The notes below the pieces were generated by a model. It saw only the letters and a list, made by a program, of their open reading frames with translations. It ran no database searches and had not been told where the DNA came from. A program made the translations under genes and the position numbers. Positions 34,166 through 46,239 of a stretch of DNA of 64,000 nt are shown here, piece by piece. Each line of letters starts with the position of its first letter. Position 1 is the stretch's first letter. The stretch spans positions 6,591,563 to 6,655,562 of the forward strand of contig JAJEKV010000014.1 of NCBI GenBank assembly GCA_021234155.1. Direction: 5' to 3'. Source of the stretch: Isoetes taiwanensis. Taxonomy: Eukaryota > Streptophyta > Lycopodiopsida > Isoetales > Isoetaceae.

Positions 34166-35044
34166 TTAGTTACCCTTACCTCTTCTCTAACGTTTCGTTA
34201 TACTACAATTCCAACAAGCAATATTATAAAAGAAATAATGCCTAAAAAGAGCTCATCTATGATCTCCCTTTGCTGTCTAAAGAGATTAAATCTAAAAAGA
34301 GCGTATCCATAATCTGCTTTGCTTTTGTATAAGTCTAAACAGGTAATAGAGCTTAGAAATAATGTCATACCATGTATTATGAGCTGATGAAAGGGTCGTT
34401 AACAGCAACAAGTTCGACATCATTCCTCTCCAAAATTACTCTTGCAACCAACATTGGGCAATTATCAAGCAAGAAGATATGCAAAAACTAGAGCCTAGCG
34501 AATATATAGAGCAACGAAAACGTTCTGTTCTAAGCTCTGATGATCCAATGTGACGGCTGTCGCATGGCCGGAATTATCCACAAGAAAGGATATGGATGGA
34601 ATGAGAGAAAAAATAATGAAAATCAGAAGGGAAGGGGATTGAGACATCGCCCAAGCAGCAGATATGGAGAGTTTGCGAGGTGACGGAAGAAGAGTGGCCA
34701 CAAGGCCTTCATAGCCAGATAAGTTCCGTAGCCGGAAACACCATACCCACATAGACGGAAACTAGTGGTCAAAGAAGACAGACCATTATCAAGTATTTCA
34801 AAAGACCATCTTTTGGAAATCTTCTTACACATCTTCTCTTGCATACTAGAATATAAACCAGTGGTAGTAAACATTCACCACCAACAAATGAATAATAGAC
34901 CCAATGCGGGCCGCTGGGAAAAGAGAAAAATATCCACAAGGTGCAGATGCACAAACAAAAACCCAAGCAAATACCAAGCACAAGAACCAAATCAATAAAA
35001 AAATATGATCAGGATGCCAAGAATGCTTTGTTTTGTCTTCAAAC

Positions 35045-35905
35045 ATCAACTAGTTGCAGCAGAGATGTGGATCAAACAACCATCTTTAGGAATAATAGTG
35101 GGAACATATTGCAGATCATCGCAATCCTCCGGGCGTCATGGGCTCTAGTCCATGTAGTAAGAGTAGAGAAAAGGGCAGTAAAGATCATAAGGTGATTGAT
35201 AGCATACCTCTTATGAACCTGGTCTTCTTGTCTTTCAGCAGAAAATCTATCTGGATCAAAATAATATGGATCCTTGAAACCTTGGAAAGATGATTCAAGC
35301 ACAGAAGGAAAGACTATGGTGCCTTTAGAAACGTATAGAAGTCTCAGTAAGTGCAAAATCTACTCCCGCAATGTGAGGAACCAAAGGCGCAGGAGGTCTA
35401 AATCTTAGGATTTCCTTCACAACCATTTACGTGTATCCGTCTAAGGTGGTCGGGGAGTAATGGGAGCTTGAGGATCAGGCGAAGGCGCCTCATTCTTCTC
35501 TAACTTGGTCTAGAACTTTGGGATGTGATTCAAGTAAAGCTCCAACCCAAACCAAAGAAGAAGTAGATGGATCTTGAGCTGCAAATATGCTTTGCCCTAC
35601 TTCCTGTGCATGTAATGCTTGATAGACTGGTTTGTTAGATTTTCAACCATCCGAAAATTAACTAGGCAAGAGGGTTTTTGCCTTGTTCAATCCGAGCCTG
35701 CTCTCGCTTTTGCCTGATCCGCCATAGTTTGGATTAAGCTTCTCTTGCTTTGTTTGCTTTGTAGAATCTAAAACCGGGAAGATTAACAGAAGGGCAAGGA
35801 GACCTACATTGAAGTCCGTGTAGTCTTTGTTGAACTGCATTCGAGCTTGAGGGGTAAGATTATCTCCCACGAATACATTTTGAGACGTCTCAGTTTAGGT
35901 CTCCG
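35045..35905 (-). pseudogene. CYP710A sterol C-22 desaturase fragment
   Basis: CYP710A enzymes are plant P450s that desaturate sterols at C-22. Minus-strand pieces in order are ETSQNVFVGDNLTPQARMQF, YTDFNVGLLAL, then SIFAAQDPSTSSLVW (I-helix region), VVKEILRFRPPAPLVPHIAG (K-helix ExxR), [31 protein letters not shown] and [17 protein letters not shown], ending with [10 protein letters not shown]. Several frame changes and stops occur. The heme-binding loop that should lie between ERQED..KR and YAINHL is missing, so the product could not be a P450. The N-terminal half is absent. Confidence 0.8.
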
Positions 35906-37379
35906 GCATAGCGGCCTCAGCTCCATTGCAGCCCCGTCTTTTCTCGGGAAAGATCCACCCATTTCGCAATATGCTTCCATAGCTCCATAGTCTGGAAGGG
36001 ATCCGGTTGCGCCCAACGACATGGCCAAGGGGGGAAAACTGGCTGTTAGTGCAGCCAATTGGATGAAAATACTAGGATCGCAATCCGAGCCGTCCATTTT
36101 GGCCAAATCTTGGCCATCCATCTCGTTTAGTCATTGGATTACACTACAAGGATTAGAATCTTGGCCATCCATCACGCCCAAAATCTAGGCTGTCCATCTC
36201 GATTTTTACTACATATATCAATTCAAACCTTTAATTTTCAACATGTGAAATGTTCCATTATGTGAACCAATCTATATTTCCATTATTTTTTGCAGGGCAT
36301 CTTTTTCTACGGGTTCTGTTATATTTGGGGCATATGGCCATAGCCAAAATGGCTTGGACGTGTGCTGTGCGCACACTCTTGCCATGTTGGCCATGGCCTT
36401 ATGGCCCTCGCATTTTTTATATTAGAATGAAACATTAAGCACACTCTTGCCATTTTGGCCATGGCCTTATGGCCCTCGCATTTTTTATATTAGAATGAAA
36501 CATTAGGATTGCAGACCAAACAAGTAGCCCAGCATTTTAGCTTTTTTTTAACACACAAACGACAAGCTTTGCATAATCATTTGTATTTTGGTGGGGGGTA
36601 TTCAGGCAGTGATTGGGCATATGATTTTTGGGGACTATTGTATTTTTGGTCGTAGAACTACCACACGTGATGTGCTTACTGCTATGTTTTGAGCTGCTTA
36701 AAATCCTGAGTTATTTTGAGTTGTTTTCGTGGGAATAGTTGAAGAAAGGGATTTGATCCGGCCGAATCTTCCAAGCATATTACTGTTGTCCACTTTTAGA
36801 TGCTCAAAACTACTTCCTTGAGTTACTTTTGCCAATAAATTTATCGCAAACTGTCGGACTGAGGTTTCTGTTTCATTTCTCTGATTGCCTAGTTGGATTT
36901 TATGCCATAGCCAGAGCTTCAAAAATGCCACCGGAATTAAAAAATGGGTCATTTAGATTGAGCCAATTGGGTCTGCGCGTATCCATATCTTTTATAGCGG
37001 CAAAGCCCATCACATGGCGGGTCTGGCCAATTCGTTTGTTGCTATATGCCTAATACGTCGGATTGACGTGTTGAACAATTGGGTTCTGCCATAGCCAGAC
37101 CCACCACAAAAATTTTGGTAGTAATAAAGGCTTTGATTTCCTCGGTATGTGTTGTGTGAACCATGTCGGAAGAAGATACTTCTTGGAAGGGATGCAGTTT
37201 CAGAATGGATGTTCTTGGAAGGGAGGTCCTTGGACGGGAGAATCTCGAAGTAGGGACCTTGAACAGAGGATTCAACGGTCGGATAGGGAAACTGAGGTCC
37301 GGGAGGGGGCAAGGAGATACTAATACAGATGTATCTGACTATGGCTATCAGCAAGAACCATGTTGTAAAAGAAACTGCA

Positions 37380-37570
37380 CGTAAGTACCTCATTTGCAGA
37401 CCAGGGTATCATGAGTTTGTGGAGTGGGCACTGCAGAGGTTTGATATTGTGATCTGGAGTGCTTCTCTACTTCAGAATACAAGGGATATGGTGGATGCAT
37501 TGTTCCCAGATTTGCGGACCAAATTCTTAAAGGCCCGAAGTATGGTAGTTATATCTATAAGTTACGACAA
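37380..37570 (+). pseudogene. FCP1/NIF-type phosphatase exon fragment
   Basis: The plus strand encodes RPGYHEFVEWALQRFDIVIW followed by SASLLQNTRDMVDALFPD, a pattern of the FCP1/SCP (NLI-interacting factor-like) phosphatase domain. A splice-acceptor-like TTTGCAG lies directly before it, as if one genomic exon was captured. The DxDxT catalytic motif of the family lies upstream and is not present. Confidence 0.65.
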
Positions 37571-38785
37571 ATGCTTCTCTATGCAATATAACCTGCATTG
37601 AGCGCATTACAACATCCATTGAGAGCGAGAGCAGCCTACTCCACGATCTGATAAAAAAGTAGTATAAACATATCAGTTACTCCGATCTCAATCAAATAAT
37701 GAGCATTATGGCTCCGAAAAGTGGAACTTCATCCATTATTAGATTTAAGAAAGATTGAAAAAAATCTCAGAGGGGAGGTCACAAAATAAATCAATTGTTG
37801 TACCCCAATGTATCAATTAGTAGATATGTGAACAACAAAATTGGATTTGGCAAATGAATTGGTTACTCAATGGCATGATCACCCAAATTTATGAGCCGCA
37901 TAGACCTCTAGTCGATTAAAGCACTTGTAATCAGTCAAATCTGAAGTTACCATGGCCGCTAAGTCCCAAGGTATGCTGATCAAAATTTCAATAATCCTTT
38001 CTAGTTTAATGTTGGAGAATTACTATCTAGTCAATCGTACCAACCTTAAGAGTGTTAAATGAGATGGCAAAGTCTAAAAACGATTTCATTGCTTCAATCT
38101 TTTGACGAAGAAACGACTATGGGTCTATTCTCATCCATCGACAAAACTATAGATAATGTGGCATATCTACATGCCACAATCCATACTTATCACCATTCAT
38201 TGACACCCAATACCACATACTACAGAGATATGGCGAACTAAAGATCCTGGCTATTAAGATCTCATAATGCTTTTAAATATTGCAGCACCTGAAGAATTAA
38301 GTATAGTAGTTGGAATGACTAGTTAATATGGAAAATTATGCTCAAGATCAATAGTGGCTTAAGGATTGGAACAAGTATATAATAAAAGCAACAAAATAAA
38401 ACAGATCGAAATGGACTATCGAATAAGCAAGTAGCAAAAGCATAGCATATTTGCAAAATCAACTGCGATCTTTGAACTAACTTCACCGCATTAGAACTGT
38501 GTTACAAAAACCATGTAGATTAGTGACAATTAGCATTAGAAATCATCCTATATTACAATATTAAAAATGCACGCCAGAAAAACACCTCCCAACTAATGAT
38601 GATTTCAAGAAACTAGTATAAGAAATAGAATTAGTATAAAAAATATGATGCAAACTAGTAATGATTCACAAAACCATGTAGAATATATGGTTTTTGATGA
38701 GATTACAATTTATCAATATGGAAAATCACACTTATACTAGTTTTCATGGTGATTATTTATGCGTGTTCTTTTTTGGGGGTCTTGT

Positions 38786-38902
38786 GCACTCCAAGGAGGC
38801 ACGGCCACCGACATCCTGAGGAACTCGGGGCGAACGGTCGGCACAGCCCAAGTGAAGAAATTCTTGGAAGACAACCCAGCTTATAGAAGATTCCAGCAAT
38901 AG
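38786..38902 (+). pseudogene. ORF B of G2, 3' end
   Basis: After the insertion the protein resumes as LRNSGRTVGTAQVKKFLEDN and ends PAYRRFQQ with TAG at 38900, matching the end of the G1 copy. A noncoding spacer of about 160 bp that is also conserved in G1 separates it from gag. Confidence 0.8.
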
Positions 38903-39078
38903 AATTAAAATTTTCAATTCTCTATTTTTCTATTATTGATGTAAAAATATTATATCTTATGAATATAAATGGTGATATTACGCAGGTTCTCTTGATATAT
39001 TTTGTCCCCACAACTATATCATCAAACAAACAAATGCAATAACAAACAAAGAACTAATCATCAGAGTGCAATCTAATG

Positions 39079-40545
39079 TGTATGCAGCTAGAGTACCCAG
39101 GAATGTGGAATAAGATAGACAACCTCTGGAAGACCAAACACTCGCAAGACAATTTCAGCCAAGGAACCTGTTCCAGGAGTTTGAAGCACTAACCCTAGAA
39201 GAAGAAATATCGCAGATAAGATCGGACATCCACGAAATAAGAGCCTTGCTGGCAGGAGCGGCAGAATGGGACCACACCAGAATGTCCAACTACCTGAAAT
39301 ACCGGCCGGCAGAGCAGTCAAGGCAAAGAAGAGAAGTCGGAGAAAAAGATCACCCAGCACGGATTCCTCCGACTCTAGTTCTGACTCCGACTCCGAATCG
39401 GAAGAGCAGGAGAACAAGCAACAGGACCGCTGGGAGGGTCCCAACCGTGATAGGGGCAGAATCGAAGCCGACTATCAGAAGAAGGTCGACTCGGCACTAA
39501 GCAATGTGTGGAAAGCCAGGAAGTTAGAACAGTTCTCAGGAGACAACAGGTCTGGAATGGAAGTCGAGGCATGGTTGGATGAAATGAGGGAGTATGGGAA
39601 TGCTTATAGCATGAAGGATAAGGACAAGGGCAGGGTAGCAATAGCCAACCTCAAGGAGCAGCCAGGATTTGGTGGAAAGGCTATGCCAAAGCCCATGGGT
39701 TAATGCAGCAGTTCTATAGGTTGGAGCAGGGCAATAAGACAGTTCAGAAGTACACCGAAGAGTTCATGAAGCTAAGGCTCTATGTGCCAAAATTGAGTGA
39801 AAGACATGCAGTAGAGGGGTACATTGAAGGCTTGAATGAAGAGATCAGGAAGCTGGTGAGAGCAATAAACCCCAAGACAGTGTCAGAAGCAGAGTCCAAG
39901 GCAGTGAGCTTACAAGGAACAGGACCTCAAGCAAATGGACCGAGGCTGCAGTACTATCAGGACAAGGAAAAGAATACAGGAAGCTACAGCCCAAGAGCAA
40001 CAAGCCCAGCAGCTAACAGACCTCAGTACAATACAAATCACGGGAAGCAAGGCAACACAAATTTTGGCAAGTAGGACAAGAAGCAAGTCAGCTTCAAGGA
40101 GCAAGGAGGTGGTTCAAACTACTCCAAAGCAGTAAAGCAGTTCCTACAGTCTATCCCCAAAGAGAAGAAGCAGGAATGTATTGAAAAGCAGTTGTGCTTC
40201 AGGTGCTTCCAGCCAGGGCATCAGACACATAACTGCCCATTAGTGATGAATGCGGCGTTAGCAGAGCTAGGAGGATGGGAGACACCCACGGACATTGACG
40301 AAGAAGATGCTCCCGACTACATCCAAGGTGAGTGCCACATCTTTGCTACTATTGACTCCGAGAATGCTGAGAGTCAGTACCAAGTCATTTCGACGACTGG
40401 GAAGGTACAAGCCAAATCTTTCATAGTGTTGATAGACACAGGGAGTATCCACAATTTTGCTTCGCCAAGAATGGTACAGATGTTGAAGCTGAAGCCTTTA
40501 AAGTGTAAGCCTAGGCCGATTGTGTTGGCTAGTGGGGCAACCTGA
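39079..40545 (+). pseudogene. G2 gag and protease
   Basis: gag opens with MQLEYPGMWNKIDNLWKT and passes through an SR-like segment (KKRSRRKRSPSTDSSDSSSD). A capsid-type region follows (SNVWKARKLEQFSGDN, then QFYRLEQGNKTVQKYTEEF), then the zinc knuckle CFRCFQPGHQTHNC. The protease active site is VLIDTGSIHNFASPRM, with the DTG triplet intact. Stops occur near 39700 and 40075, plus frameshifts. An SR-rich stretch at the start of gag is unusual and is shared with G1. Confidence 0.85.
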
Positions 40546-40681
40546 CACACAGTAGGGAAGAGGATCAACTTCAACATAGACTTGTCAGGTATCAATGTTG
40601 GAATGGGAGCAGAAGTGATGAACATCGGCAAGTACGACTTGATCAAAGGCATGGAATACCTTGGACCGGCTGAAGTCGTGA

Positions 40682-42290
40682 TTGATTGTGGGAAGCCAAA
40701 AAGGCCCCTTAACAACGCCAGAGGGCAAGGTCATTGAGATAACAGGTAAAGAAGTCACCCCAGTCATGCAATGCATGTCTAGTAAGAAGTTACTTAAGTG
40801 CATAAGGAAGGAGCAAGTGGCCTATGTCTTTAAACTCGAAGTTGACGAGCAAGAGACAGCGGAAGAGAAAGAGGCCAAAGCATTGAGCAAGCTCCCAAAG
40901 CCTATAGCAAAGTTGGTGAAGGAATTTCATGATTTGTTCCCTGATGAGATTAAGCAACTTCCACCTTACAGGGGAGTCGAGTGTGAAATAGCACTTGAGC
41001 CAGGAACTAAGCCAACAAGCAAGGTGCCCTACAGAATGTCAACACAGGAGTTGACGAAATTGAAGAAGCAATTGCAGGAGTTGCTAGACCTAGGGTTTAT
41101 AAGACCTAGTGTCTCTCCATTTGGAGCACCAATACTCTTCGTCAAGAAGAAGGATGGAAGTCTTAGAATGTGCATTGACTATCATCAATTGAAGAAGCAC
41201 ACCATGAAGAACAAATATGCCCTACCTCGATCAGATGATTTGATGGATCAGTTGCAAGGAGCAAAGGTTTTCTCCAAGATAGATCTAAGGTCAGGCTATC
41301 ACCAGATCAGAATTAAGGCAGACATCCATAAGTCTGCATTCAAGACGAGATATGGCCATTATGAGTTCACAATGATGTCGTTTGGATTGTCCAACACTCT
41401 AGCAACCTTCATGAGGCTCATAAATGATGTTTTCCGCGAGTTTCTAGATACTTTCATCATAGTTTTCTTTGATGACATTCTAATCTACAGCAAATCCTTA
41501 GAGGAGCATGTCCAGCACTTGAGAAAAGTACTTGAAAAGTTGAGGAGGCATCAGCTTTTTGCGAAGCTATCCAAGTGTCACTTCGCAACAGAAAGAGTGG
41601 AGTACTTGGGGCATGTAATCACAGCAGAAGGGATCTCCACCGACCCTGCAAAGATTGAAGCGGTAATTGATTGGCCGGCACCAAAGAACACCCATGAAGT
41701 GAGGAGCTTCCTCGGCTTAGCAGGGTATTATAGGAAGTTCGTCAAGAACTTTGCAAAGGTGGCAGCTCCATTGACGGACCTCACCAAAGCAAGAAAGATA
41801 AAAGATTGGGCGAGTCATTGGCAAAGGAAGGCCCATGCGACATTTGAGACATTGAAGGAAGCTTTAACGACTTCGCCAGTCTTAGTCTTGCCAGATCCAA
41901 GCAAGGATAAGTTTGTAGCGATAGATGCTAGCAAGATAGCAACGGGTGCAGTCCTCATGCAGGAGGAAGGGTAGTCGTATACGACTCCAAGAAGATGAAT
42001 GATGCAGAGCAACGCTACCCGACTCATGACCAAGAGCTTTTGGCCATTGTGAGGGCCTTGAGAATATGGAGACACTACTTGTTGGGAAGAAAGTTCCAAC
42101 TAGACACAGATCATCAAAGCCTCCAGTATATCTTCACGCAACCACTCCTGAATTTGAGGCAAAGGAGGTGGATGGAATTTCTCGAAGAGTACGACTTCGA
42201 AATAGTCTACAAGCCAGGCAAGCTAAATGTAGTAGCAGATGCGCTCTCAAGGAGGCCATTGAAGACAAGGATCCATTGCAATGCCATATC
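40682..42290 (+). pseudogene. G2 reverse transcriptase and RNase H
   Basis: A 430-codon frame carries the RT blocks [56 protein letters not shown] and [16 protein letters not shown] (FFDD catalytic pair). The connection domain has [19 protein letters not shown], and RNase H begins at [21 protein letters not shown] small indel near 41972 shifts the frame before DAEQRYPTHDQELLAIVRAL, which ends with NVVADALSRRP. Confidence 0.9.
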
Positions 42291-42359
42291 GACTCTCACA
42301 AGTGAGTATGGCAAAAGGATTGAGGAGATGTTGCCATCAGATGGCGACTTTAAAGAAGT

Positions 42360-43812
42360 GTGGCAAGCCTCTCTCAAGAGGCAAGAACAGATAAGGAAAG
42401 GGAGATCTTCAAGCATTATAAGAAGGAAGGTAACCTGCTATATCATAAGAATAAGTTGTGTGTGCCAGAATCTTTGGGAGTAAGGAAGTTAATACTCCAC
42501 GATACACACAACAGTCCCATAGCCGGGCATGCAGGGTTCATGAAGACATATTTCAAGGTCAGAAGCAGCTACTTTTGGCCCGGCATGAAGAAGCAAGTAG
42601 CGAGATACATTCGGAAGTGCCAGTTATGCCAGCAAACAAAAGCGGAGCAACTCCGAATTCCAGGAGCTCTAGAGCCATTGCCAGTGCCAAATGCAAAATG
42701 GGAAGTCATAAGTATGGATTTCAACAGGGCTTCCGAGGACAGTAAGAGGCAAGGATGCACTAATGGTGGTGTGGACAAGTTGTCGAAGATGGCACATTTC
42801 GTGCCGTGCAGGACCACAGACACGGGATTGGACATTGCCGTATTGTTCACCAAAGAGATCTTTAGACTCCATGGGATGCCGAGGGAAATTATCTCGGATA
42901 GAGACTCTAAATTTATGAGTGCATTCTGGCAGGATTTGTTTACCACCATTCAGACGAAGCTTTCTATGAGCACAGCATATCACCCGCAGACGAATGGTCA
43001 GACGGAGCGAACCAACAGGATCATCGAAGATATGCTAAGGAATTATGTGTGGAACAAACAGTCTAAGTGGGATGATTTCATCCACTTAGTGGAGTTCCCT
43101 ACACAGCACAAAGCAGAAATCATCCCAGATGTCTCCTTTCATGATTAATTATGGGTATCAGTGTCTTATCCCAGATACATGGCACAACCCAGTGTCAAAA
43201 GTGGAAGTATCCCAGCAGATGTTATCGGATATGCAGCAGCTAGTGGAGGTGGTAAGAGAATACCTTCTAGTAGCAAGAAGTAGACAGAAAAGCATAGCCG
43301 ATAAGCACAGGACGGTAAGGGAATTTCAGGTGGGAGACAATGTATGGTTGAAGATCAAGATGAAACAGGCCAAGCTCTGCATCGGCAACTGCAAGAAGCT
43401 TGCTCCAACATGGGCTGGATCATTCAGGATAACCAAAAGAGTAGGTAGCCAATCCTACAAGTTGGACCTGCCAGCACATCTCAAAATCCATAGGGTCTTC
43501 CATGTAAGTCTCCTAAAGAGGCACACTCCTAATCTAGAGGAAGTATTGGAGACAACTGAGTTACTGGAAATGACGGATGACCAGCTTGAAATCGTCCCAG
43601 GGGTTCTTCTTGACAGGGCCTATAAGAAGACAAGAAGATCCCAATTTCTCCAATACCTAGTGAAATGGACGCACTTACTTGTGGAGGATGCTACGTGGAT
43701 ACTACAATCAGATTTGGAGAAGCAGTACCCCCAATTCATGGAGCAATGCAAGGGTCGGCTCGTCACCGAAGTAGTCGACACCGATCCGATAGGTGAGTGG
43801 AAGGTAGATTAA
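42360..43812 (+). pseudogene. G2 integrase and chromodomain
   Basis: The zinc-binding part has H..H (HDTHNSPIAGH) and CQLCQQ. The catalytic triad is present as SMDF, ISDRDSKF and QTERTNRIIED. A short frame-disturbed stretch at 42725-42765 differs from G3, which keeps the expected sequence there. After FQVGDNVWLK and LPAHLKIHRVFHVSLLKRH comes a chromodomain (YLVKWTHLLVEDATWILQSD), which in chromoviruses binds chromatin marks and steers integration. Confidence 0.9.
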
Positions 43813-44482
43813 AAAGTCTACTTCCGTCCCACGGAAGTAGATGATCTTGAAAGATAAGAGGTCATTCAGGCATGCATTGATAGGGAAACACCTCTAGTCA
43901 ATGTCTACCACGGGAAGGACGCCATCCTTCATGCAAAAGGCAATTAAAGGTGTAGGCATGAGTGATCATCCTAGGTATGATAGGGCGCTGTCTCCACGGC
44001 CAAGATGGAAGAAACATAATCTTCCTATGCCGGGAGATTAGTCTTGCATTCATGTAAATTGTAATTAATGGGTGGTTCCCTAACAACCAACCTTATAATA
44101 ATTAAATGTATACTGACGTAGTGTTGGACCTGCAGGCCAATAGGAGAGCCTAGTGGCAGGAAGGTCGCACTGCGAAGACTTGCAATACATGTTTTGTCAT
44201 AATGTGTTGTAAGGACACAATACGGAACCGTAATTAGAGAAATTTTGAAACTATATTAATGATAATGGTCTAAGCCATAAAATTTTGTGAATAATAGACA
44301 ATAAAGCAAGAGGATAAAAGAACCTCTTATCACAGTATAATATTAAACACGGATGTGTTATGATAAATTAAAATATTACCTTGGGGTAATTATGTTGTAA
44401 AATTATATGTATCAAATGTAATTGCAGGATATGCAGGTTTCCAAGGTGGGGAGACGCGTGATGCTGAGGACAACATCAATTC
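43813..44482 (+). other. G2 3' noncoding region
   Basis: AT-rich sequence without ORFs lies between pol and the LTR; it is also recognisable in G3 (47930-48590). AAGGTGGGGAGA occurs here at about 44443 and again at the LTR edge. Confidence 0.7.
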
Positions 44483-44495
44483 AAGGTGGGGAGAT
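44483..44495 (+). promoter_or_regulatory. G2 polypurine tract
   Basis: AAGGTGGGGAGATT directly precedes the LTR start. It is the expected primer for plus-strand DNA synthesis and occurs in similar form in front of the G3 LTR. Confidence 0.75.
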
Positions 44496-44600
44496 TGTGA
44501 CGTTCCAGTATAACATACGATCTGAATACGTATATTATACTGCCACATCACACGTACATGTCAGCATGACAAGTACTGGAAGGACGTAAAGGGTTGCACC

Positions 44601-44815
44601 CATGGTTCAAAAATAGGGGAGTTCCTCCCCTAAAAATCCGCCCACTTGTGTTAAATTCCGGTCATCCTAAAAATTTTCCGGCAATTTTCCGGCGAGAAGA
44701 TAACAAATTTCCGGCATAATACATTAAAAAATGCACTAACATATATTTTTTCCGGTAGACGCAAAAAGCCAACGGCATTTTTTCTGGTTAGACTCATTGC
44801 TATTTTTGAGCCCTG
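44601..44815. mobile_element. hAT-type MITE inside the G2 LTR
   Basis: A 215 bp element has terminal inverted repeats CATGGTTCAAAAATAG and CTATTTTTGAGCCCTG. It is flanked by a perfect 8 bp target duplication GTTGCACC (44593-44600 and 44816-44823). The 8 bp duplication and CA..G..TG ends fit the hAT superfamily. The other LTRs lack it at this place, which confirms a recent insertion. Confidence 0.9.
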
Positions 44816-44936
44816 GTTGCACCTAAGGGGCAACCTCGTATGTTGTGCATGTTTAATAAACATATACAACTATAAACCCTATTGCCAAGTGGCAACACCC
44901 TATTTGATCCCTTTTAACCTAACCCTAAAAGTTCCC

Positions 44937-44966
44937 ATATAAGGAACTAAAGAGGAAACCCTAAAC
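44937..44966 (+). promoter_or_regulatory. G2 LTR core promoter: TATA box and telo-box
   Basis: CATATAAGG is followed by AAACCCTAAAC 13 bp later and preceded by TAACCCTAAAAG. The same arrangement is found in the minus-strand LTRs (about 31463-31505 and 30245-30290) and, with a weaker TATA, in G3 (about 48795-48835). Confidence 0.5.
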
Positions 44967-46239
44967 CTTTTCCTCTTTTGCATTTTAGCTTCCTTGGGCC
45001 ATTCCGGCCAAGCCAAGACCCTAGTTCGCATTGCCAGACGCCGATAAGGCCCATTTGCACAACAGATCTTCCAGAAGCAGCTGCCTTCAGTCTGAACGAA
45101 GGCGTGGACGCATTCCGAGGAGCTGGAGCAAGTCAAGGATCAAGTAAATGGTTATTATGTTGAGCAATGCCGACTTTTAGCCCGGCAACGAGCTGGTTTA
45201 GCATGTTAGTTTAGCTTTAGAGGCCTTATAGATTCTGAGATCACAAGCCCTAACAAAGGAACCTAACTATGGATGTTTAGGTAGATAGATTAGATGTTAT
45301 TCTATATTTCAGTTCTTTGATGATGTTAAGTGTTCCATTCTATGCTCTCCTGTGTATCGGGAAGGGGGGTAGAGACCCTGAAAGCCTCAGTAGTTGATGT
45401 ATCTAGATAGCCTCATTAATTCCCAATTAATGCGCCCTGTGCACAAGAGCCCGCCTGGTTGTGGGTGGCGGGTCTAGACCGGCGAATAAGGGGGACTTGT
45501 TCCATCACTGATTGATCCCTATGGTGTGTAAAGCCTACCGGGGATCTTAGTGGACTAGTTTGCCACTGCGTGTGGGCAAGGCATGAGCTCGACACCTCTT
45601 GGGTGATGCGTCACCTTCAATGAGGTTCAATGTGGCCCTCTAGCCGCCTGTGATGGGCATGCATACCTCTGGAGGGGAGGTGAATCTCCTCCTGCCTCAT
45701 CGGGACTGGAGAGATGCAACTCAACAATAGCCCTCTTGGCTATGTACCCGGCAGGCTACGGTCCGGTCCCAATACTTTTCAACCTACTCTGCAAAGTGTG
45801 CATGGGAGGGGCGGATGGAGTGGACTACCCAACAGCCACGTTCTTAGGCCAGCCCAATCCATTGCCATGAATTCGGTCTGCAATATATGGAGACCCAAGC
45901 CGTCAGTCGATCCCCCATGAGTCTGAGCCCTGGGTAGGATTCCCTTTTGTTGCTATTTATATTGATGTTGTTGCTCATGTTATGATATGATGTGTTCACC
46001 CTTCGAGGTGATTTTGTTGATGTATTGGTGTCATGTGCTCATGTTTATTCACGCTTCCGCAGCTAGGTCGATCCCAAAGGAAGACGGGGCAAATGACCCA
46101 TCCACTCTTCCTTACTGACCCAGTCCTTGGGATTGGTGCCAGGTAGATGGCCCTTGCCAGTTTGGCTGTCAGGGGGATGAACTCCACCTTCTGATACGAT
46201 GGGAGCATCGTAGAGGAAGTAGGGGACATTACAGACCAC

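Larger units (their letters stand above)
44496..46233 (+). repeat. G2 3' LTR
   Basis: It runs from TGTGACGTTCCAG to GGACATTACA, 1738 bp; without the MITE and its duplicated target it is 1515 bp, matching the E1 and G3 LTRs. The marker TACGATGGGAGCATCGTA is near the end. Confidence 0.9.

Noticed and set aside
34495-34998. Open frames next to the CYP710A fragment
   Set aside because: They do not match the P450 N-terminus or any other family I recognise, and frames overlap on both strands.
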